From the NCBI GenBank assembly GCA_036273715.1, contig DASUHB010000011.1, forward strand, positions 1-64,000: a DNA stretch of 64,000 bases, given 5' to 3'. The stretch's first letter is position 1; each line of letters starts with the position of its first letter. The DNA is from Gemmatimonadaceae bacterium. GTDB taxonomy: Bacteria; Gemmatimonadota; Gemmatimonadetes; Gemmatimonadales; Gemmatimonadaceae. The position numbers were made by a program, and so were the translations under genes. Under the pieces are notes generated by a model, which worked only from the letters and a program-made list of their open reading frames with translations, searched no databases and was not told the origin of the DNA. This document shows, in pieces, positions 45,865 to 56,121 of the stretch.

Positions 45865-46206
45865 ATGATGCAATCCGCAGTCGCCGACGATGTGTTCTAT
45901 GCCCTGTCCAACTCGACTCGGCGGAAAGTCCTCGAGCACCTGTCATCGGGACCAGCCACGGTCAGCGAGCTGGCAGCGCCGTTCGACATGAAGCTGCCCT
46001 CGTTCGTGCAGCACCTGTCGGTGCTCGAGCGGAGCCGGCTGGTGAAATCGACGAAGCGCGGACGGGTCCGGACGTACGAGATCACCCCCGAACGATTCAA
46101 GGTCGCCGAGCACTGGCTAACGGAGCGGAGGAAAACGTGGGAAGCCCGGTTAGACCGGTTCGACAGATACGTCAAACACCTCAAGGAACGGGAGTCGACA
46201 CGATGA
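45865..46206 (+). CDS. ArsR-family regulator of the AHSA1 operon, copy 2
   Basis: A 113-residue winged-helix protein from ATG 45865 (a second ATG follows at 45868). It has VFYALSNSTRRKVLEHLSSG, VSELAAPFDMKLPSFVQHLSVLERSRLV and RVRTYEITPERFKVAEHWL. It lacks obvious metal ligands. Its stop overlaps the AHSA1 start (ATGA). It is paralogous in layout to 41173-40315, with a matching operator upstream. Confidence 0.92.
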   Translation: MMQSAVADDVFYALSNSTRRKVLEHLSSGPATVSELAAPFDMKLPSFVQHLSVLERSRLVKSTKRGRVRTYEITPERFKVAEHWLTERRKTWEARLDRFDRYVKHLKERESTR

Positions 46207-46691
46207 GCGCCCAAGCCACGATCGATCCGAAACGTGATTTCGTCATCGAACGCTTCATCGACGCGCCCAAGCGCCTGGTGTGGGAAGCGTTGACCAAGCC
46301 GGAACACCTCAAGGAGTGGTACATGCCCAAGCCGTGGGGCACCGTATCGAAGTGTGAAATGGACCTGCGACCGGGCGGCAAATTCAGCATCGACATCCGA
46401 ACGGCAGACGGACGCGAGGCCCCGAACCTCGGCTGCTTCCTGGAAGTCATTCCGACGGAGCGGCTCAGTTGGACGTCCATGTTGTTCCCCGGCTATCGCC
46501 CAGCGATCTTCGACGACGTTCCGATCACGGCCATCATGACGATGGAAACCGTGGGAACCGGAACGCGCTACGTGTTCACGGCCCTGCACCGGGACGAAGC
46601 CGACTTCGAGAAAAACAAAGCGTCGGGTTGGCGGCGAGGGACGGAGATCGCGCTCGAGCAGTTCGTGGCGCACGTGCAGTCCATGAAATAA
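46203..46691 (+). CDS. AHSA1/SRPBCC-family protein, copy 2
   Basis: A 162-residue protein from ATG 46203. FVIERFIDAPKRLVWEALTKPEHLKEWYMPK and MDLRPGGKFSIDIRTADG open the helix-grip fold; the C-terminal helix is ALEQFVAHVQSMK. Translationally coupled to ArsR. The ligand is unknown. It ends 170 bases from the convergent ADOP gene. Confidence 0.9.
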   Translation: MSAQATIDPKRDFVIERFIDAPKRLVWEALTKPEHLKEWYMPKPWGTVSKCEMDLRPGGKFSIDIRTADGREAPNLGCFLEVIPTERLSWTSMLFPGYRPAIFDDVPITAIMTMETVGTGTRYVFTALHRDEADFEKNKASGWRRGTEIALEQFVAHVQSMK

Positions 46692-46861
46692 CCGCGTGCC
46701 TCACGCGCGCCCCGTACGACCGGGGCGCGTGCGGGCTGCCGCGGGCTCCGACGCGTTCCGGCGGAACGGATAACCGCGCGCGGTGAGCGGCGCCGGCGGG
46801 CGATGACAAGCCCGACCGTTCGGCTATGGCCGCGGCGGCGCCGCCTTTCGTTAGGCGTGCG

Positions 46862-49339
46862 TCAGTCCCCGCGCATCGCCTCGATCGGGTTCACCCGCGC
46901 CGCCCGCCGGGCCGGAATCCAGCTCGCCGCGAGCGCAAAGAACACGAGCACCGCCGTCGCGCCGCCCAACGTCACCGGGTCGGTCGGCCCGATCTCGAAG
47001 AGGAATGACCTGAGGAACCGCGCGACGATGGCGACGAGCACGAGTCCCACCGCCACGCCGCCGACACCGAGCGCCAGTCCCTGCCTCGTCACCATCGCCG
47101 CCACCGATGCCGGTTGCGCGCCTAACGCAATGCGGACGCCGAGCTCGCGGCGCCGGAGCGTCACGATATAGGCGATCACGCCGTACAGGCCGATCACGCC
47201 CAGGATCAGCGTCACCGCCGCCGCCACGCCGAGGATGATCATCGTGAACGTGAGGCGCGCCATCGATTTGTCCATCAGTTGGCGCATCGTCGCGACGTCG
47301 AACGTCGGCAGCGTGGGATCGATGTCGTGGACCACCGCTTCCATGGCCCGAGTCGTTGTCACCACGTTTTCGTGCGTGCGGACCACGAGCGCCATCGTCT
47401 GTTGCACGCCGCCGAACGTGGTGTCGCTCCCAACCGACTCGGATTGGTAGATCTCGGGTGCCGGCGGTGCGGCCAACGACGTATCGCGAACATCCCCCAC
47501 CACGCCGATCACCCGCAGCGGTACGCTCGTCGGCAGCTCGCGGACGGTCTTGTCGAGCGCGTTCGCGCCGGTCGAGTCGTGGAAGTACACGCGCGCCGCC
47601 GTGCGGCTGATGACCACTTCGCCGGGGCTCTGGCGCCGGATGTCACCGAAGCCGTGTCCGGCGAGGATCGGCATGTGCATCGTCGAGAAATAGCCGCTGT
47701 CGACCATGCTGTAGATCGCGAGCGGGGGAATCTTCGTTCGATCGGCGACATTGCCTTCGGCGTAGGTCGGATCCCAGTTCATGCCGTTGCCGGCGAGCGG
47801 GAGATGTGCCGTTAGGCCAACGGATGTCACGCCCGGGATCTCGGCGGCCCGCTGTGCGACCTGGGAATAGAACTGGACGATGGCGGTGTCGTTGGGATAG
47901 CGTTGGTGCGGCGCGGTGATCCAGAGCGTGGCGAGGCCGCCGGCATCGAAGCCCGGACGCACCGTGATGAGGCGCTCGAAGCTCCTGAGCAGGAGTCCCG
48001 AGGTCGCGAGGACGACGAGGGCGAACGCGATCTGCGCGCCGACGAGCAGGCTGCGGGCCCGCTGGCGCGCGCGGCCGGTGGTGCCGCCGCGATCGCCTTC
48101 GCGCAGTCCGGAGTAGACGGGGCCCCGGAGGAATCGCACGGCGGGCACGAGGCTGCAGGCGAACGCGACGAGCACCGTCGTGACGACCGTGAAGGCGACC
48201 ACCTGCCATCCGACGTGGATCTCGCTCAGGCGCGGGATCCCGGTCGGTCCGCCGGCGACGAGCACCCGGACGCCGGCCCATGCGCCGCCTAACCCCAACA
48301 CGGCGGCCACCGACGCCAGCACGATGGCTTCGGCAAAGAACTGTCCGACCACGCGGCGGCGGCCGGCGCCTAACGCGGCCCGCACCGCGAATTCGCGATG
48401 CCGGGCGTCGGCGCGGACGAGCATCAGGTTGGCGACGTTGGTACACGTCACGAGCAGCACCAGCAGGGCCGTGGCCGCGATCATCCAGAGCGTGCGAGAG
48501 ACATCGCCGACCACATCCTGCCGCAGCGGCGTGAGAAACGGCACGGGCTTGGCCTGGTTCAGCACCATCTGCGTCGTGACCCCCTGCACCATCATCGGGG
48601 TGACGTCGGCGAACCGCGGCAGCACGGCCTTGAAGTCGCGCTCGGCCTGCTCGATGGTGACGCCGGGCTTGAGCCGCGCGACCGCGTTGTAGTTGAAGCC
48701 GCCGCTCTGGGGATCGGTCGGATCGAGGCGCAGCGGCACCCAGAGCTTCGTCGTGTTGTCGGGGAACCGGAACGACGCGGGCATGACGCCGATGATTTCG
48801 GTGCTGCGGCCAAACATCAGGACGGTCTTCCCGATCACCTTGGGGTCGGCGCCGTAGCGCGACCGCCAGAGCCCATCGCTCAGCACGGCAACGCGGGCTC
48901 CGTTAGGCAGATCCTCCTCGGCTGAGAACCAGCGTCCGAGCTCGGGCGGCACCTCGAGCACCTGCGCCAGGTTCGCGGTCGCCTGCGCGTCGTCGAGGTG
49001 CGCGGGCTCAGCGCTCCCCTGCGGATCGACGAGATCGACCGAGTTCGACTGGTAGGCAGCGATGCCCGAAATCGTGTGGGCGTAGCGCTGGAACGTGAAA
49101 AAGGTGCCCTTCGTCTGCTGTGCCTGATTGAGTCCAACGGACGGGATGTGAAACCAGGCGCCGACCAGCTGTCCGGGATCGCCATACGGAAGCGGCCGCA
49201 AGAGCACGGCGTCGACGACCGCGAAGATGGCGGTCGCCGCTCCGATCCCGATGGCGAGCGTGAGGATGACGGACGCGCTGAATCCGGGCGCGCGGCGAAG
49301 CGAGCGCCAGGAGTGCCTGAGCGACGAGGGCAGGCCCAT
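46862..49339 (-). CDS. ADOP-type ABC transporter permease (MacB-like), 1
   Basis: An 825-residue protein from ATG 49339 (a GTG at 49366 is an alternative). LRHSWRSLRRAPGFSASVIL, AIGIGAATAIFAVVDAVLLRPL is the ADOP/MacB N-terminal helix. A large periplasmic MacB_PCD domain follows, then two FtsX blocks (three helices each) with RADARHREFAVRAALGAGRR and VTLRRRELGVRIALGAQPA. These orphan permeases lack their own ATPase gene nearby. Seven or so 7-mer copies lie inside. Confidence 0.93.
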   Translation of the reverse strand: MGLPSSLRHSWRSLRRAPGFSASVILTLAIGIGAATAIFAVVDAVLLRPLPYGDPGQLVGAWFHIPSVGLNQAQQTKGTFFTFQRYAHTISGIAAYQSNSVDLVDPQGSAEPAHLDDAQATANLAQVLEVPPELGRWFSAEEDLPNGARVAVLSDGLWRSRYGADPKVIGKTVLMFGRSTEIIGVMPASFRFPDNTTKLWVPLRLDPTDPQSGGFNYNAVARLKPGVTIEQAERDFKAVLPRFADVTPMMVQGVTTQMVLNQAKPVPFLTPLRQDVVGDVSRTLWMIAATALLVLLVTCTNVANLMLVRADARHREFAVRAALGAGRRRVVGQFFAEAIVLASVAAVLGLGGAWAGVRVLVAGGPTGIPRLSEIHVGWQVVAFTVVTTVLVAFACSLVPAVRFLRGPVYSGLREGDRGGTTGRARQRARSLLVGAQIAFALVVLATSGLLLRSFERLITVRPGFDAGGLATLWITAPHQRYPNDTAIVQFYSQVAQRAAEIPGVTSVGLTAHLPLAGNGMNWDPTYAEGNVADRTKIPPLAIYSMVDSGYFSTMHMPILAGHGFGDIRRQSPGEVVISRTAARVYFHDSTGANALDKTVRELPTSVPLRVIGVVGDVRDTSLAAPPAPEIYQSESVGSDTTFGGVQQTMALVVRTHENVVTTTRAMEAVVHDIDPTLPTFDVATMRQLMDKSMARLTFTMIILGVAAAVTLILGVIGLYGVIAYIVTLRRRELGVRIALGAQPASVAAMVTRQGLALGVGGVAVGLVLVAIVARFLRSFLFEIGPTDPVTLGGATAVLVFFALAASWIPARRAARVNPIEAMRGD

Positions 49340-49405
49340 GGAAGAGTCTCGGGTGTGTGAAGACACCCGGACTACGAGTGCCGGCGGTCGCGTGTTTCAC
49401 GTGCG

Positions 49406-49945
49406 TCACCCGATCGCCCGATCCGCCAGCGCGCGGGCGAGATCCATCGTGCTGACGATGCCTTCCAGCTTTCCGCCGTCGAGAACGAGGACGCGATGGA
49501 CGCCGCGGCGCCGCATCACATCCGCGGCCGTGACCACGCTGTCGTTAGGCGCAACGCCGATCGGGTTGCGCGACATCGCTTCCTCGACCACGTGCTCGTC
49601 GTACAAGCGCCGCTCGACGAACTCCGGGTCGCGCATCCGATCGTCGACGTCGGCATCGTCGTCGGCCAGATCCATGTAGAACGACGCCGCAGCGCGATCC
49701 TGGCGTTCCGAGGCGTCGCCGCCGTCGGTCGGCGACGTGCCGGCGTCCGCAACCACCTCGTCGGGCGCGCTGGTGGTGAAGTCGATGATGTCGCCCAACG
49801 AGATGACGCCGACCACCTTGTTCCCCCGGCACACCGGCGCGCCGCCGATGTGCTTCGCCGAAAAGAGCTCGGCCGCGTCGCGGAGCGTGGTCTCGGGCTC
49901 CACCGTGAGCACCGTTCTGGTCATGATGTCGGACACCTTCAGCAT
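49406..49945 (-). CDS. Two-CBS-domain protein
   Basis: A 179-residue protein. The first CBS motif is VSDIMTRTVLTVEPETTLRDAAELFSAKHIGGAPV and the second VVEEAMSRNPIGVAPNDSVVTAADVMRRRGVHRVLV. A 60-residue acidic insertion (SERQDRAAASFYMDLADDDAD) separates the halves. Such stand-alone CBS pairs bind adenosyl ligands (AMP, ATP, SAM). The partner protein is unknown. It ends 67 bases from the ADOP start. Confidence 0.92.
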   Translation of the reverse strand: MLKVSDIMTRTVLTVEPETTLRDAAELFSAKHIGGAPVCRGNKVVGVISLGDIIDFTTSAPDEVVADAGTSPTDGGDASERQDRAAASFYMDLADDDADVDDRMRDPEFVERRLYDEHVVEEAMSRNPIGVAPNDSVVTAADVMRRRGVHRVLVLDGGKLEGIVSTMDLARALADRAIG

Positions 49946-50098
49946 GGGACACCGCCTTGTTGTCGCGTGGATTACAGCACAGCGTGCGGGACATCAGCGT
50001 CGCAAGCTCCGTGCGCGGCTACACGCGGCCCATCGGTGCGGCTCGATCTGCCTCAGGCCGACGGCAGGTCGAGCCACGGTGTCCAGGCCCGCGGCTGA

Positions 50099-51955
50099 TC
50101 AGCCGCCGTCGTGCCCCAGGCGCGCAGCCGTGTCACGCTGCGCTCGCGCTGCATCGGTTAGACCGGCGGCGTCCAGGGCGCGCGCGAACACCATGCGTAT
50201 CGACGCGTTCCTCGGCGCTTGCTCCACGCCGGCGCCGTACGCGGCGACTGCCGAGTCGGCGAGGCCTAACTCTTCGTAGGCATTGCCGAGCACGACGAAC
50301 CGCAGCGGGCCGCCCCCAGCTTCCGCGACGCCATTGTGCGCGGTGACTTCGTCCACGACCGCGCGCGGGCCCCGCACCGTGAGCAGCGTCGTGAGATACG
50401 TGAGGCGAAGCCGGGTCGACGTGTCGTTGGCCGCGCTCGCCTGCGCCAGCACCGGTAGTGCCGTTGCGGCGCGATGGTCCGCGAGCAGATGCGTGGCATA
50501 CTCGAAGGCCAGGTCTTCCTTGTTAGGCGCGAGCCGGACGGCGGTATCCATCTCCGCCAGCGCCAGCGCTTCCTGCCCGTGGCGCCCATACCAGCGCGCC
50601 AGCTGGATTCGCGGATGGAAGGCGCGCGGGTCGGCGGCGATGCCCGACGCGAACAACGCGTCTTCGCTGCGCCACACGCCCGCGTCGCCGGTCGTGCGAA
50701 CGAGGCCGGCGATCGTGACAAGTGCGACGGCGGCCGCCGCCAGCCTGGGCGCGCGGCGGATGGCGCGCCGCGCCAGTTGGTCGGTGAGGGCGCCGAGCAT
50801 CCAGGCAAGCAGCATCACGGCGCCGACCGACGGCAGGTACAATGTGCGCTCGGCAAGCAGCTGGCCGGTGGGTACGAGCAGGTTCGATGCCGGCAAGTAG
50901 CCTAACAGAATGAACGCCAGCGCCGCCGCGGGCCGCCGGTCGGTTCGTCGCACGGCGGCGGCGACACCGCACAGAATCACCAGGACTAACGACGCGCCGG
51001 CGCGCAGCGTCGGCGCATGCTGCGTCGGGATGGCCGACGGGCCGTAGTGCATCATGAGATGCGCCGGCCAGAACAGCAGCGCGGCGACGGTGGGCCACGC
51101 CGATGTCATCGTCCAGAATCGCGCCGCGGTGGACACGCCGGCGATGCCGTCGGCGATCATGCCGGCCGGCGGCGACCATTCGCCCAGCACCGCGCCGCGC
51201 GCAATCGTCATCACGGCGAGCGCCGCCGCGCAGGCCAGCCACACGCGCCAGCCGCGACGCAGCGCGTCCGCCATGCAACGGGACGCGCCGTCCGCGGCCG
51301 GGCGCCACGCCCAGAGCGCGACGAGTCCTAACGCAGGTGTCGCGGCCGCGCTTTCTTTCGCTCCGATGGCCAGCGCATAGAGGACGCCGAGCAGCACCGC
51401 CGTCCGCCAACCCAACGGCTCGTCGGGCGCGCCGCGATCTCGTGCGCCTAACAGAATGAGGACGAACCCGAGCGCCAGCAGCGTTGCCAGTACGTCGGCC
51501 GAGCCGACGAGGCTCGCCACCGCTTCGACGTGCACCGGGTGCACCGCGAACAGCAGCGCGCCGCAGAGCGCCACCCTCGGCGCCAGCGCGAACGCCAGCA
51601 GCGCGAACACCGCCAGCGCCGCGGCGATGTGCACGCCAACGGCCCACACATGGAACGCGAGCGGCCGTCCGCCACCGACGTTCCAGAGCGCCGCGTAGAT
51701 GAATTGCGCCACCGGCCGATACAGGCCCGCCGGTCCGGATACCGCCGGCGGCCAGTACGGCAGCGCCCATGCCTTGATCAATCCCGCGGGCGTGTGCAAC
51801 GCCGTATTCGCGACGATGATCGAGCCGTCGTCGTACACGAACGGGTAGGCGAGCGTGCTCAGATACGGCAATGCCGCCACAGTACCGACGAGGATTGCCA
51901 TCCAGCGAGTGGGCCGGGTCACCAGTAAGGCGGGTTGGGCTTCGACGCTCTCCAT
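50099..51955 (-). CDS. TMTC-like multi-span membrane protein with TPR tail
   Basis: A 618-residue protein with about ten membrane helices, then a soluble TPR-like C-terminus (LARWYGRHGQEALALAEMD, AYEELGLADSAVAAYGAGV). YPFVYDDGSIIVANTALHTP and FAVHPVHVEAVASLVGSADVL are the TMTC/DUF1736 signature (loop residues DD and the HPVHVEAV segment), as in eukaryotic O-mannosyltransferases. Bacterial members are predicted glycosyltransferases of the GT-C fold. The catalytic activity is inferred. Confidence 0.85.
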   Translation of the reverse strand: MESVEAQPALLVTRPTRWMAILVGTVAALPYLSTLAYPFVYDDGSIIVANTALHTPAGLIKAWALPYWPPAVSGPAGLYRPVAQFIYAALWNVGGGRPLAFHVWAVGVHIAAALAVFALLAFALAPRVALCGALLFAVHPVHVEAVASLVGSADVLATLLALGFVLILLGARDRGAPDEPLGWRTAVLLGVLYALAIGAKESAAATPALGLVALWAWRPAADGASRCMADALRRGWRVWLACAAALAVMTIARGAVLGEWSPPAGMIADGIAGVSTAARFWTMTSAWPTVAALLFWPAHLMMHYGPSAIPTQHAPTLRAGASLVLVILCGVAAAVRRTDRRPAAALAFILLGYLPASNLLVPTGQLLAERTLYLPSVGAVMLLAWMLGALTDQLARRAIRRAPRLAAAAVALVTIAGLVRTTGDAGVWRSEDALFASGIAADPRAFHPRIQLARWYGRHGQEALALAEMDTAVRLAPNKEDLAFEYATHLLADHRAATALPVLAQASAANDTSTRLRLTYLTTLLTVRGPRAVVDEVTAHNGVAEAGGGPLRFVVLGNAYEELGLADSAVAAYGAGVEQAPRNASIRMVFARALDAAGLTDAARAQRDTAARLGHDGG

Positions 51956-52188
51956 ACGTCAGACAGACTCCCCGCCAAAACGCCCGTAACCCGCAGGCAA
52001 CGGATTACTTCCGCGGAGACACACACGCCTTCGTGAGCACCGTTGGCACGCGGAGCATAGTAACACCAGCAATAAGAGGACGACCGCCCCATAGAAATAC
52101 CGCCGGCCGCGAAACACTCCCCTTCCCGTTCCGTAGGAGTGGTCGTACTGGCGCGCGTCGCGCCCCCCACCTGGCGCCGGAGACTCCG

Positions 52189-54639
52189 ATGAGCGGACTC
52201 GTTCGCGACCTGCAGTATGCCTTCCGCCGGCTTCGCACGCGGATCGGTTTCACCATGATCGCAGTCGTTTCGCTCGGCCTGGGCATCGGCGTCAACACCG
52301 CCGCGTTCAGCTTGATCGACGCGGTGATCCTCCGAAAAACGCCGACCGTCCATTCGGAACGGGTAGCGGAGCTGGATCTCACCGATCACGGACAGATCTC
52401 GGGACCACTTTCGTATCCGGACCTGCGCGACTTGCGCGAGGCAGGAGCCGGCGTCTTCAGCCAGCTGGCGATCGAGCAGTTCAGCATGTTCCCGCGGGAC
52501 GCCGGCGACCACGTCGAATCGCTCACCGGGGAGCTCGTCAACGGCGACTACTTCCCGCTGATCGGTCTCGAGCCCGCGGTTGGGCGGCTCCTCGGACCGC
52601 AGGACGACATCGCGCGCGGCGCGCACCCGGTCCTGGTGCTCGGCTACACGTACTGGATGAGCGACTTCGGCGGGCATCGCGACGTCGTTGGGCGGGAGAT
52701 GCGGTTAGGCGGCCGCGCGTACACGATCGTCGGCGTCGCACCGAAGGCCGTCGAGGGGTTGCTCCCCGGCCTGCTGCCCAAGGTGTACGTCCCCATCCAG
52801 ATGATCAATCAGCTCGAACCCTCGCCCGACGACCAGCTCGCCGAGCGCGGCAATCATTCGTTCTTTGTGAAGGTGCGGCTGGCCGATGGGCAGTCGTTCG
52901 CCGCGGCCAATGCGGTGATCGAGCGCTACGTGCGGGACATGCAGCGCGAGTACCCGAATTCGTGGCCGTCGGGCATGGGCGTGCGCGTCATTCCGCTCTC
53001 GCACATCGCGGTGAATCCGATCGTCGACGACATCGTGGTGCCCGCGGCGGCGGCGCTGATGGTCGTCGTGGGTCTGGTGCTGATCATCGCGTGCGCGAAC
53101 CTGGCGAGTTTTCTGCTGGCGCAGGCGCGGGACCGGCGACGCGAGATCGCGATCCGGCTGGCCATCGGCGCGACGCGGCGCGCGCTGATGCAGCAGCTGC
53201 TGGTCGAGTCGCTGGCGGTGGCGGCGGCGGGCGGAGCGTTAGGCATTGTGCTCTCGCGCCTCGCGCTGCACGTGCTCCTCACGGCCAACCTGCCCATTCC
53301 GCTGCCGATCAACCTCGACGTCGGCATCGACGGCCGCGTGCTGGCGTTCGTGATCGCGACGACGGTCGCGGCGGGGGTGCTGTTCGGGTTGTTGCCGGCG
53401 CTGCAAGCCACGCGGCCCGACGTGGTGGAGACGCTCAAGAGCGAAAACACGGGCGGCAACGGCGGCCGCCGGTTCACGATGCGGAGCGGACTCGTGGTGG
53501 CGCAGACGGCCGGCTCCCTGGTGCTGCTCATCACCGCGGCGCTGTTTCTCCGCAGCTTCGCCGCGCAATCGAAGGTGGACGCCGGGTTCGGCGCGGCGCC
53601 GGGCGGTCTGGTCTGGATGGCGCTGCCCAGCGAGCAATATCCTGCCGCGCGCCGGGCCCAGGCCGTGGCGGAGATCGAGCGGCGGGTACGGGCGCTGGAC
53701 GACGTGAGCGGCGCCGGCGTGATCAGCGACATGCTGCTCAATTCGTTAGGCAACAACTCCGAGCGCATCCGCGTCGACGGCGTCCAGCCGCCGCCCGGCC
53801 ACACGGCGTTCGACATCGACTACACGAGCGCCGATTCCGGCTTCTTCGACGCCGCCGGCCTCACACTGGTGCGCGGGCGGGTGTTCAATTCGTCGGACAC
53901 GCCGGCGCGCGAGCGGGTGGCGCTGGTGAATCAGGCGATGGCGGACAAATTCTGGTCCGGCGGCGACGCGATCGGCCGGACCTTCCGCAGCGACTCTCTC
54001 GAGTATCACATCATCGGCATCGTCAAGACGACCAAGGTCCGTTCGTTAGGCGAAGCGCCGAGGCCGCTCATCATCGCCGCGTACACGCAGGACGTGACGC
54101 CGTTCCTGAACGTCGTCGTGCGCTCGCGCGGCGACGCGGCCGCCGCGACGACGCGCGTACTCGCCGTGCTGCGGGCGCTCGATCCGTCCTTCATCATCTA
54201 TCAGGCGAAAACGATGGCACAGCTGCTCGGGACGCAGCTGCTGCCGGCCCGGTTAGGCGCGGTGGCGTTCGCCCTCTTCGCCGCGCTGGCGCTCATCCTG
54301 GCGATGATCGGCGTCTACGGCGTGGTGCGCTACGCGGTCGCGCGGCGCTCGCGCGAGGTCGCCATCCGGCTGGCGATCGGCGCGCGGCCCGACAGCGTCG
54401 TGCGGCTGCTCATGCGCGACGGCGTGATGCTGGTAGGGATCGGCGCCGCGATCGGCCTCCTCGTGGCGGCGGCAGCGGCCCGCGCACTCCAGTCGCTGTT
54501 GTTCGGGGTGGCGGCGTTCGATCCGGCGGCGTTCCTGATCGCGCCGGCGCTGCTGCTGGCGATCGGCGCACTCGCGGCCTTCCTGCCCGCGCGACGCGCA
54601 AGCCGCATCGATCCAGCGAGGGCGTTCCGCGCCGAGTGA
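52189..54639 (+). CDS. ADOP-type ABC transporter permease (MacB-like), 2
   Basis: An 816-residue protein from ATG 52189 (GGAG 7 bases before). LVRDLQYAFRRLRTRIGFT, VVSLGLGIGVNTAAFSLIDAVIL opens it. MacB_PCD follows, then two FtsX blocks (QARDRRREIAIRLAIGATRR and VARRSREVAIRLAIGARPD). Same architecture as the gene at 46862 but not closely similar. The frame is open to 51871, but that part is not expected by family. A hairpin terminator follows between this gene and the convergent lipoprotein gene. Confidence 0.94.
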   Translation: MSGLVRDLQYAFRRLRTRIGFTMIAVVSLGLGIGVNTAAFSLIDAVILRKTPTVHSERVAELDLTDHGQISGPLSYPDLRDLREAGAGVFSQLAIEQFSMFPRDAGDHVESLTGELVNGDYFPLIGLEPAVGRLLGPQDDIARGAHPVLVLGYTYWMSDFGGHRDVVGREMRLGGRAYTIVGVAPKAVEGLLPGLLPKVYVPIQMINQLEPSPDDQLAERGNHSFFVKVRLADGQSFAAANAVIERYVRDMQREYPNSWPSGMGVRVIPLSHIAVNPIVDDIVVPAAAALMVVVGLVLIIACANLASFLLAQARDRRREIAIRLAIGATRRALMQQLLVESLAVAAAGGALGIVLSRLALHVLLTANLPIPLPINLDVGIDGRVLAFVIATTVAAGVLFGLLPALQATRPDVVETLKSENTGGNGGRRFTMRSGLVVAQTAGSLVLLITAALFLRSFAAQSKVDAGFGAAPGGLVWMALPSEQYPAARRAQAVAEIERRVRALDDVSGAGVISDMLLNSLGNNSERIRVDGVQPPPGHTAFDIDYTSADSGFFDAAGLTLVRGRVFNSSDTPARERVALVNQAMADKFWSGGDAIGRTFRSDSLEYHIIGIVKTTKVRSLGEAPRPLIIAAYTQDVTPFLNVVVRSRGDAAAATTRVLAVLRALDPSFIIYQAKTMAQLLGTQLLPARLGAVAFALFAALALILAMIGVYGVVRYAVARRSREVAIRLAIGARPDSVVRLLMRDGVMLVGIGAAIGLLVAAAAARALQSLLFGVAAFDPAAFLIAPALLLAIGALAAFLPARRASRIDPARAFRAE

Positions 54640-54657
54640 TGGGTAGCAGAGCGTCGA

Positions 54658-54685
54658 GAGGGAAATCGCACACGCGATCTCCCTC
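54658..54685. terminator. Bidirectional hairpin between convergent genes
   Basis: GAGGGAAATCGC (54658-54669) pairs with GCGATCTCCCTC (54674-54685) around ACAC; 11 of 12 positions match. It lies in the 64-base gap between the ADOP stop and the stop of the lipoprotein gene, the expected place for a shared terminator. No clear U-run. Confidence 0.55.
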
Positions 54686-54703
54686 CCGACCGGTGAGGCT
54701 CGT

Positions 54704-56014
54704 CTACTTGTTCTGGATGTTGAAGGAGTTCGATGCAACGGGCGCGCCCGCTACACCGTCGAAGCTTCCCGCTATGCTGAGCTGATATCCGCCGGCTTTC
54801 GTCAACGAGACGCCGGTGAAGGTGGCAATCCCATCGGCGCCGGTGGTCCGCGTTACCGTCGCGCTCGGTGTGCTCGTGCCATCGGCGAAGAACGCGATCG
54901 AGCTGCTGTTGCCGACGATGCTCAGCGTCACCACCACGTTTGGTAGTGGGGTGCCGTTGAGCGTCGTGACCGCGACCTGAATCGGGTTGCCGTTGGCATC
55001 GGCCAGGGGCGCGCTGTTGGTGCCATTGGCAATTCCCTTCACGAACGACAGCGTCACCCGCTGCATGTCGATCACCACACTGGGACTGAGCTCGCTGGCG
55101 CCTCCGCCGATTGCGCCGAGCTTGAACGCGGCTTCGGCGGTGTTAGGCGTAACCAGGTTCGCGGCCTGCCGGGCGAGCGCAGCCAGAAACCGCGTGCTCC
55201 GCGTGGCGGCGGCGGCAAACGCCGGCGGCGCGCTGCAGGTGAGCGGCCGGAGCGGCAGAATCGCGTCGACGTGCTGTACGCGCAGCGTCGGCGTGACGTC
55301 GATGTTGCACACTCCGATGGTGAGCGGCGACGAGAACGCAAGCACGCCCGACGCAATGGTGGGGATCGTGCGCAGCTCGAACGAGCTGCCGACCTCCGGA
55401 TCGTTGGTCAGGAAGTCCGTGATCTGCGACCCGTAAACGAGGAACCGCTTCGCCTGCGAGGCGGCGCTGATCGACGCGCCCCAGCCTGCCGGCGCCTCGG
55501 CGGCCCAGTCGGGCGTCGTGCCGCGCTCGTACGCGCCTAACGAACCATCCGAGGCGTCCTTGCCGCGCACCTCGTACAGCCAGCCCGGTCCCAGGGCGCC
55601 GGCCACCGTGAAGTCGCCCGGTATCGTCGCGGTGATGTAGCTCTCCATGCAGCCCAGGAACCCGGTCGTCAGCGCGTTGAACACGGCGCCCGTCGCGCCG
55701 CTCGCCTGTGCGCTCGTGCCGCGCATGGCCGCGAGACGCGACAGTCCGTCGAACGCCCTGTCCGTGGCCGCCGCGTTCGGACCGCTCTTCGACAACGACT
55801 GCAGGTCGCCGATGATGGTGAACAGCGCATCCTTGTTCGATGCGGCATACGAGCGGGCGTTCTGCTTGAGCGTCGTGAAGTTGCAGCTGACGGCGAGCGG
55901 GCCCGTGACGTCGGCCCGTGGTGCGGCGGTCGCGGAAGGCCGGGCCGTGTCGCCGCAGGCCGTGAGGGCCAACACCGATGCAGCGACGAACCCAACCGTA
56001 GTGAGGTAGCGCAT
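54704..56014 (-). CDS. Lipoprotein with C-terminal immunoglobulin-like domain
   Basis: A 436-residue protein with a lipoprotein leader (GFVAASVLALTAC). The middle is alpha/beta with no assigned family (CNFTTLKQNARSYAASNKDA, DFTVAGALGPGWLYEVRGKD). The last 110 residues (ADANGNPIQVAVTTLNGTPL PNVVVTLSIVG..., TTGADGIATFTGVSLTKAGG) are a bacterial Ig-like (Big-1 type) domain. Surface-exposed adhesive or scaffolding roles are typical of such domains, but not shown here. Confidence 0.78.
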   Translation of the reverse strand: MRYLTTVGFVAASVLALTACGDTARPSATAAPRADVTGPLAVSCNFTTLKQNARSYAASNKDALFTIIGDLQSLSKSGPNAAATDRAFDGLSRLAAMRGTSAQASGATGAVFNALTTGFLGCMESYITATIPGDFTVAGALGPGWLYEVRGKDASDGSLGAYERGTTPDWAAEAPAGWGASISAASQAKRFLVYGSQITDFLTNDPEVGSSFELRTIPTIASGVLAFSSPLTIGVCNIDVTPTLRVQHVDAILPLRPLTCSAPPAFAAAATRSTRFLAALARQAANLVTPNTAEAAFKLGAIGGGASELSPSVVIDMQRVTLSFVKGIANGTNSAPLADANGNPIQVAVTTLNGTPLPNVVVTLSIVGNSSSIAFFADGTSTPSATVTRTTGADGIATFTGVSLTKAGGYQLSIAGSFDGVAGAPVASNSFNIQNK

Positions 56015-56121
56015 GAGTTAAAAAGTCTCCGGAACTGCGGGAATAACGTGCTGGTGCAACGCACGTCCTGGTGAAAAAAACTACTCCGTTAGGCGGTATC
56101 GGACGGGGCCGCGCAGGACGA

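Noticed and set aside
52962-54785. 607-codon frame overlapping the ADOP permease
   Set aside because: Arg/Gly-rich alternative frame of a clear FtsX/MacB-type gene.
56020-56120. Rho-independent terminator after the kinase at 56122
   Set aside because: A T-run is present on the minus strand, but the upstream stem (CCG...CGG) is only three base pairs.
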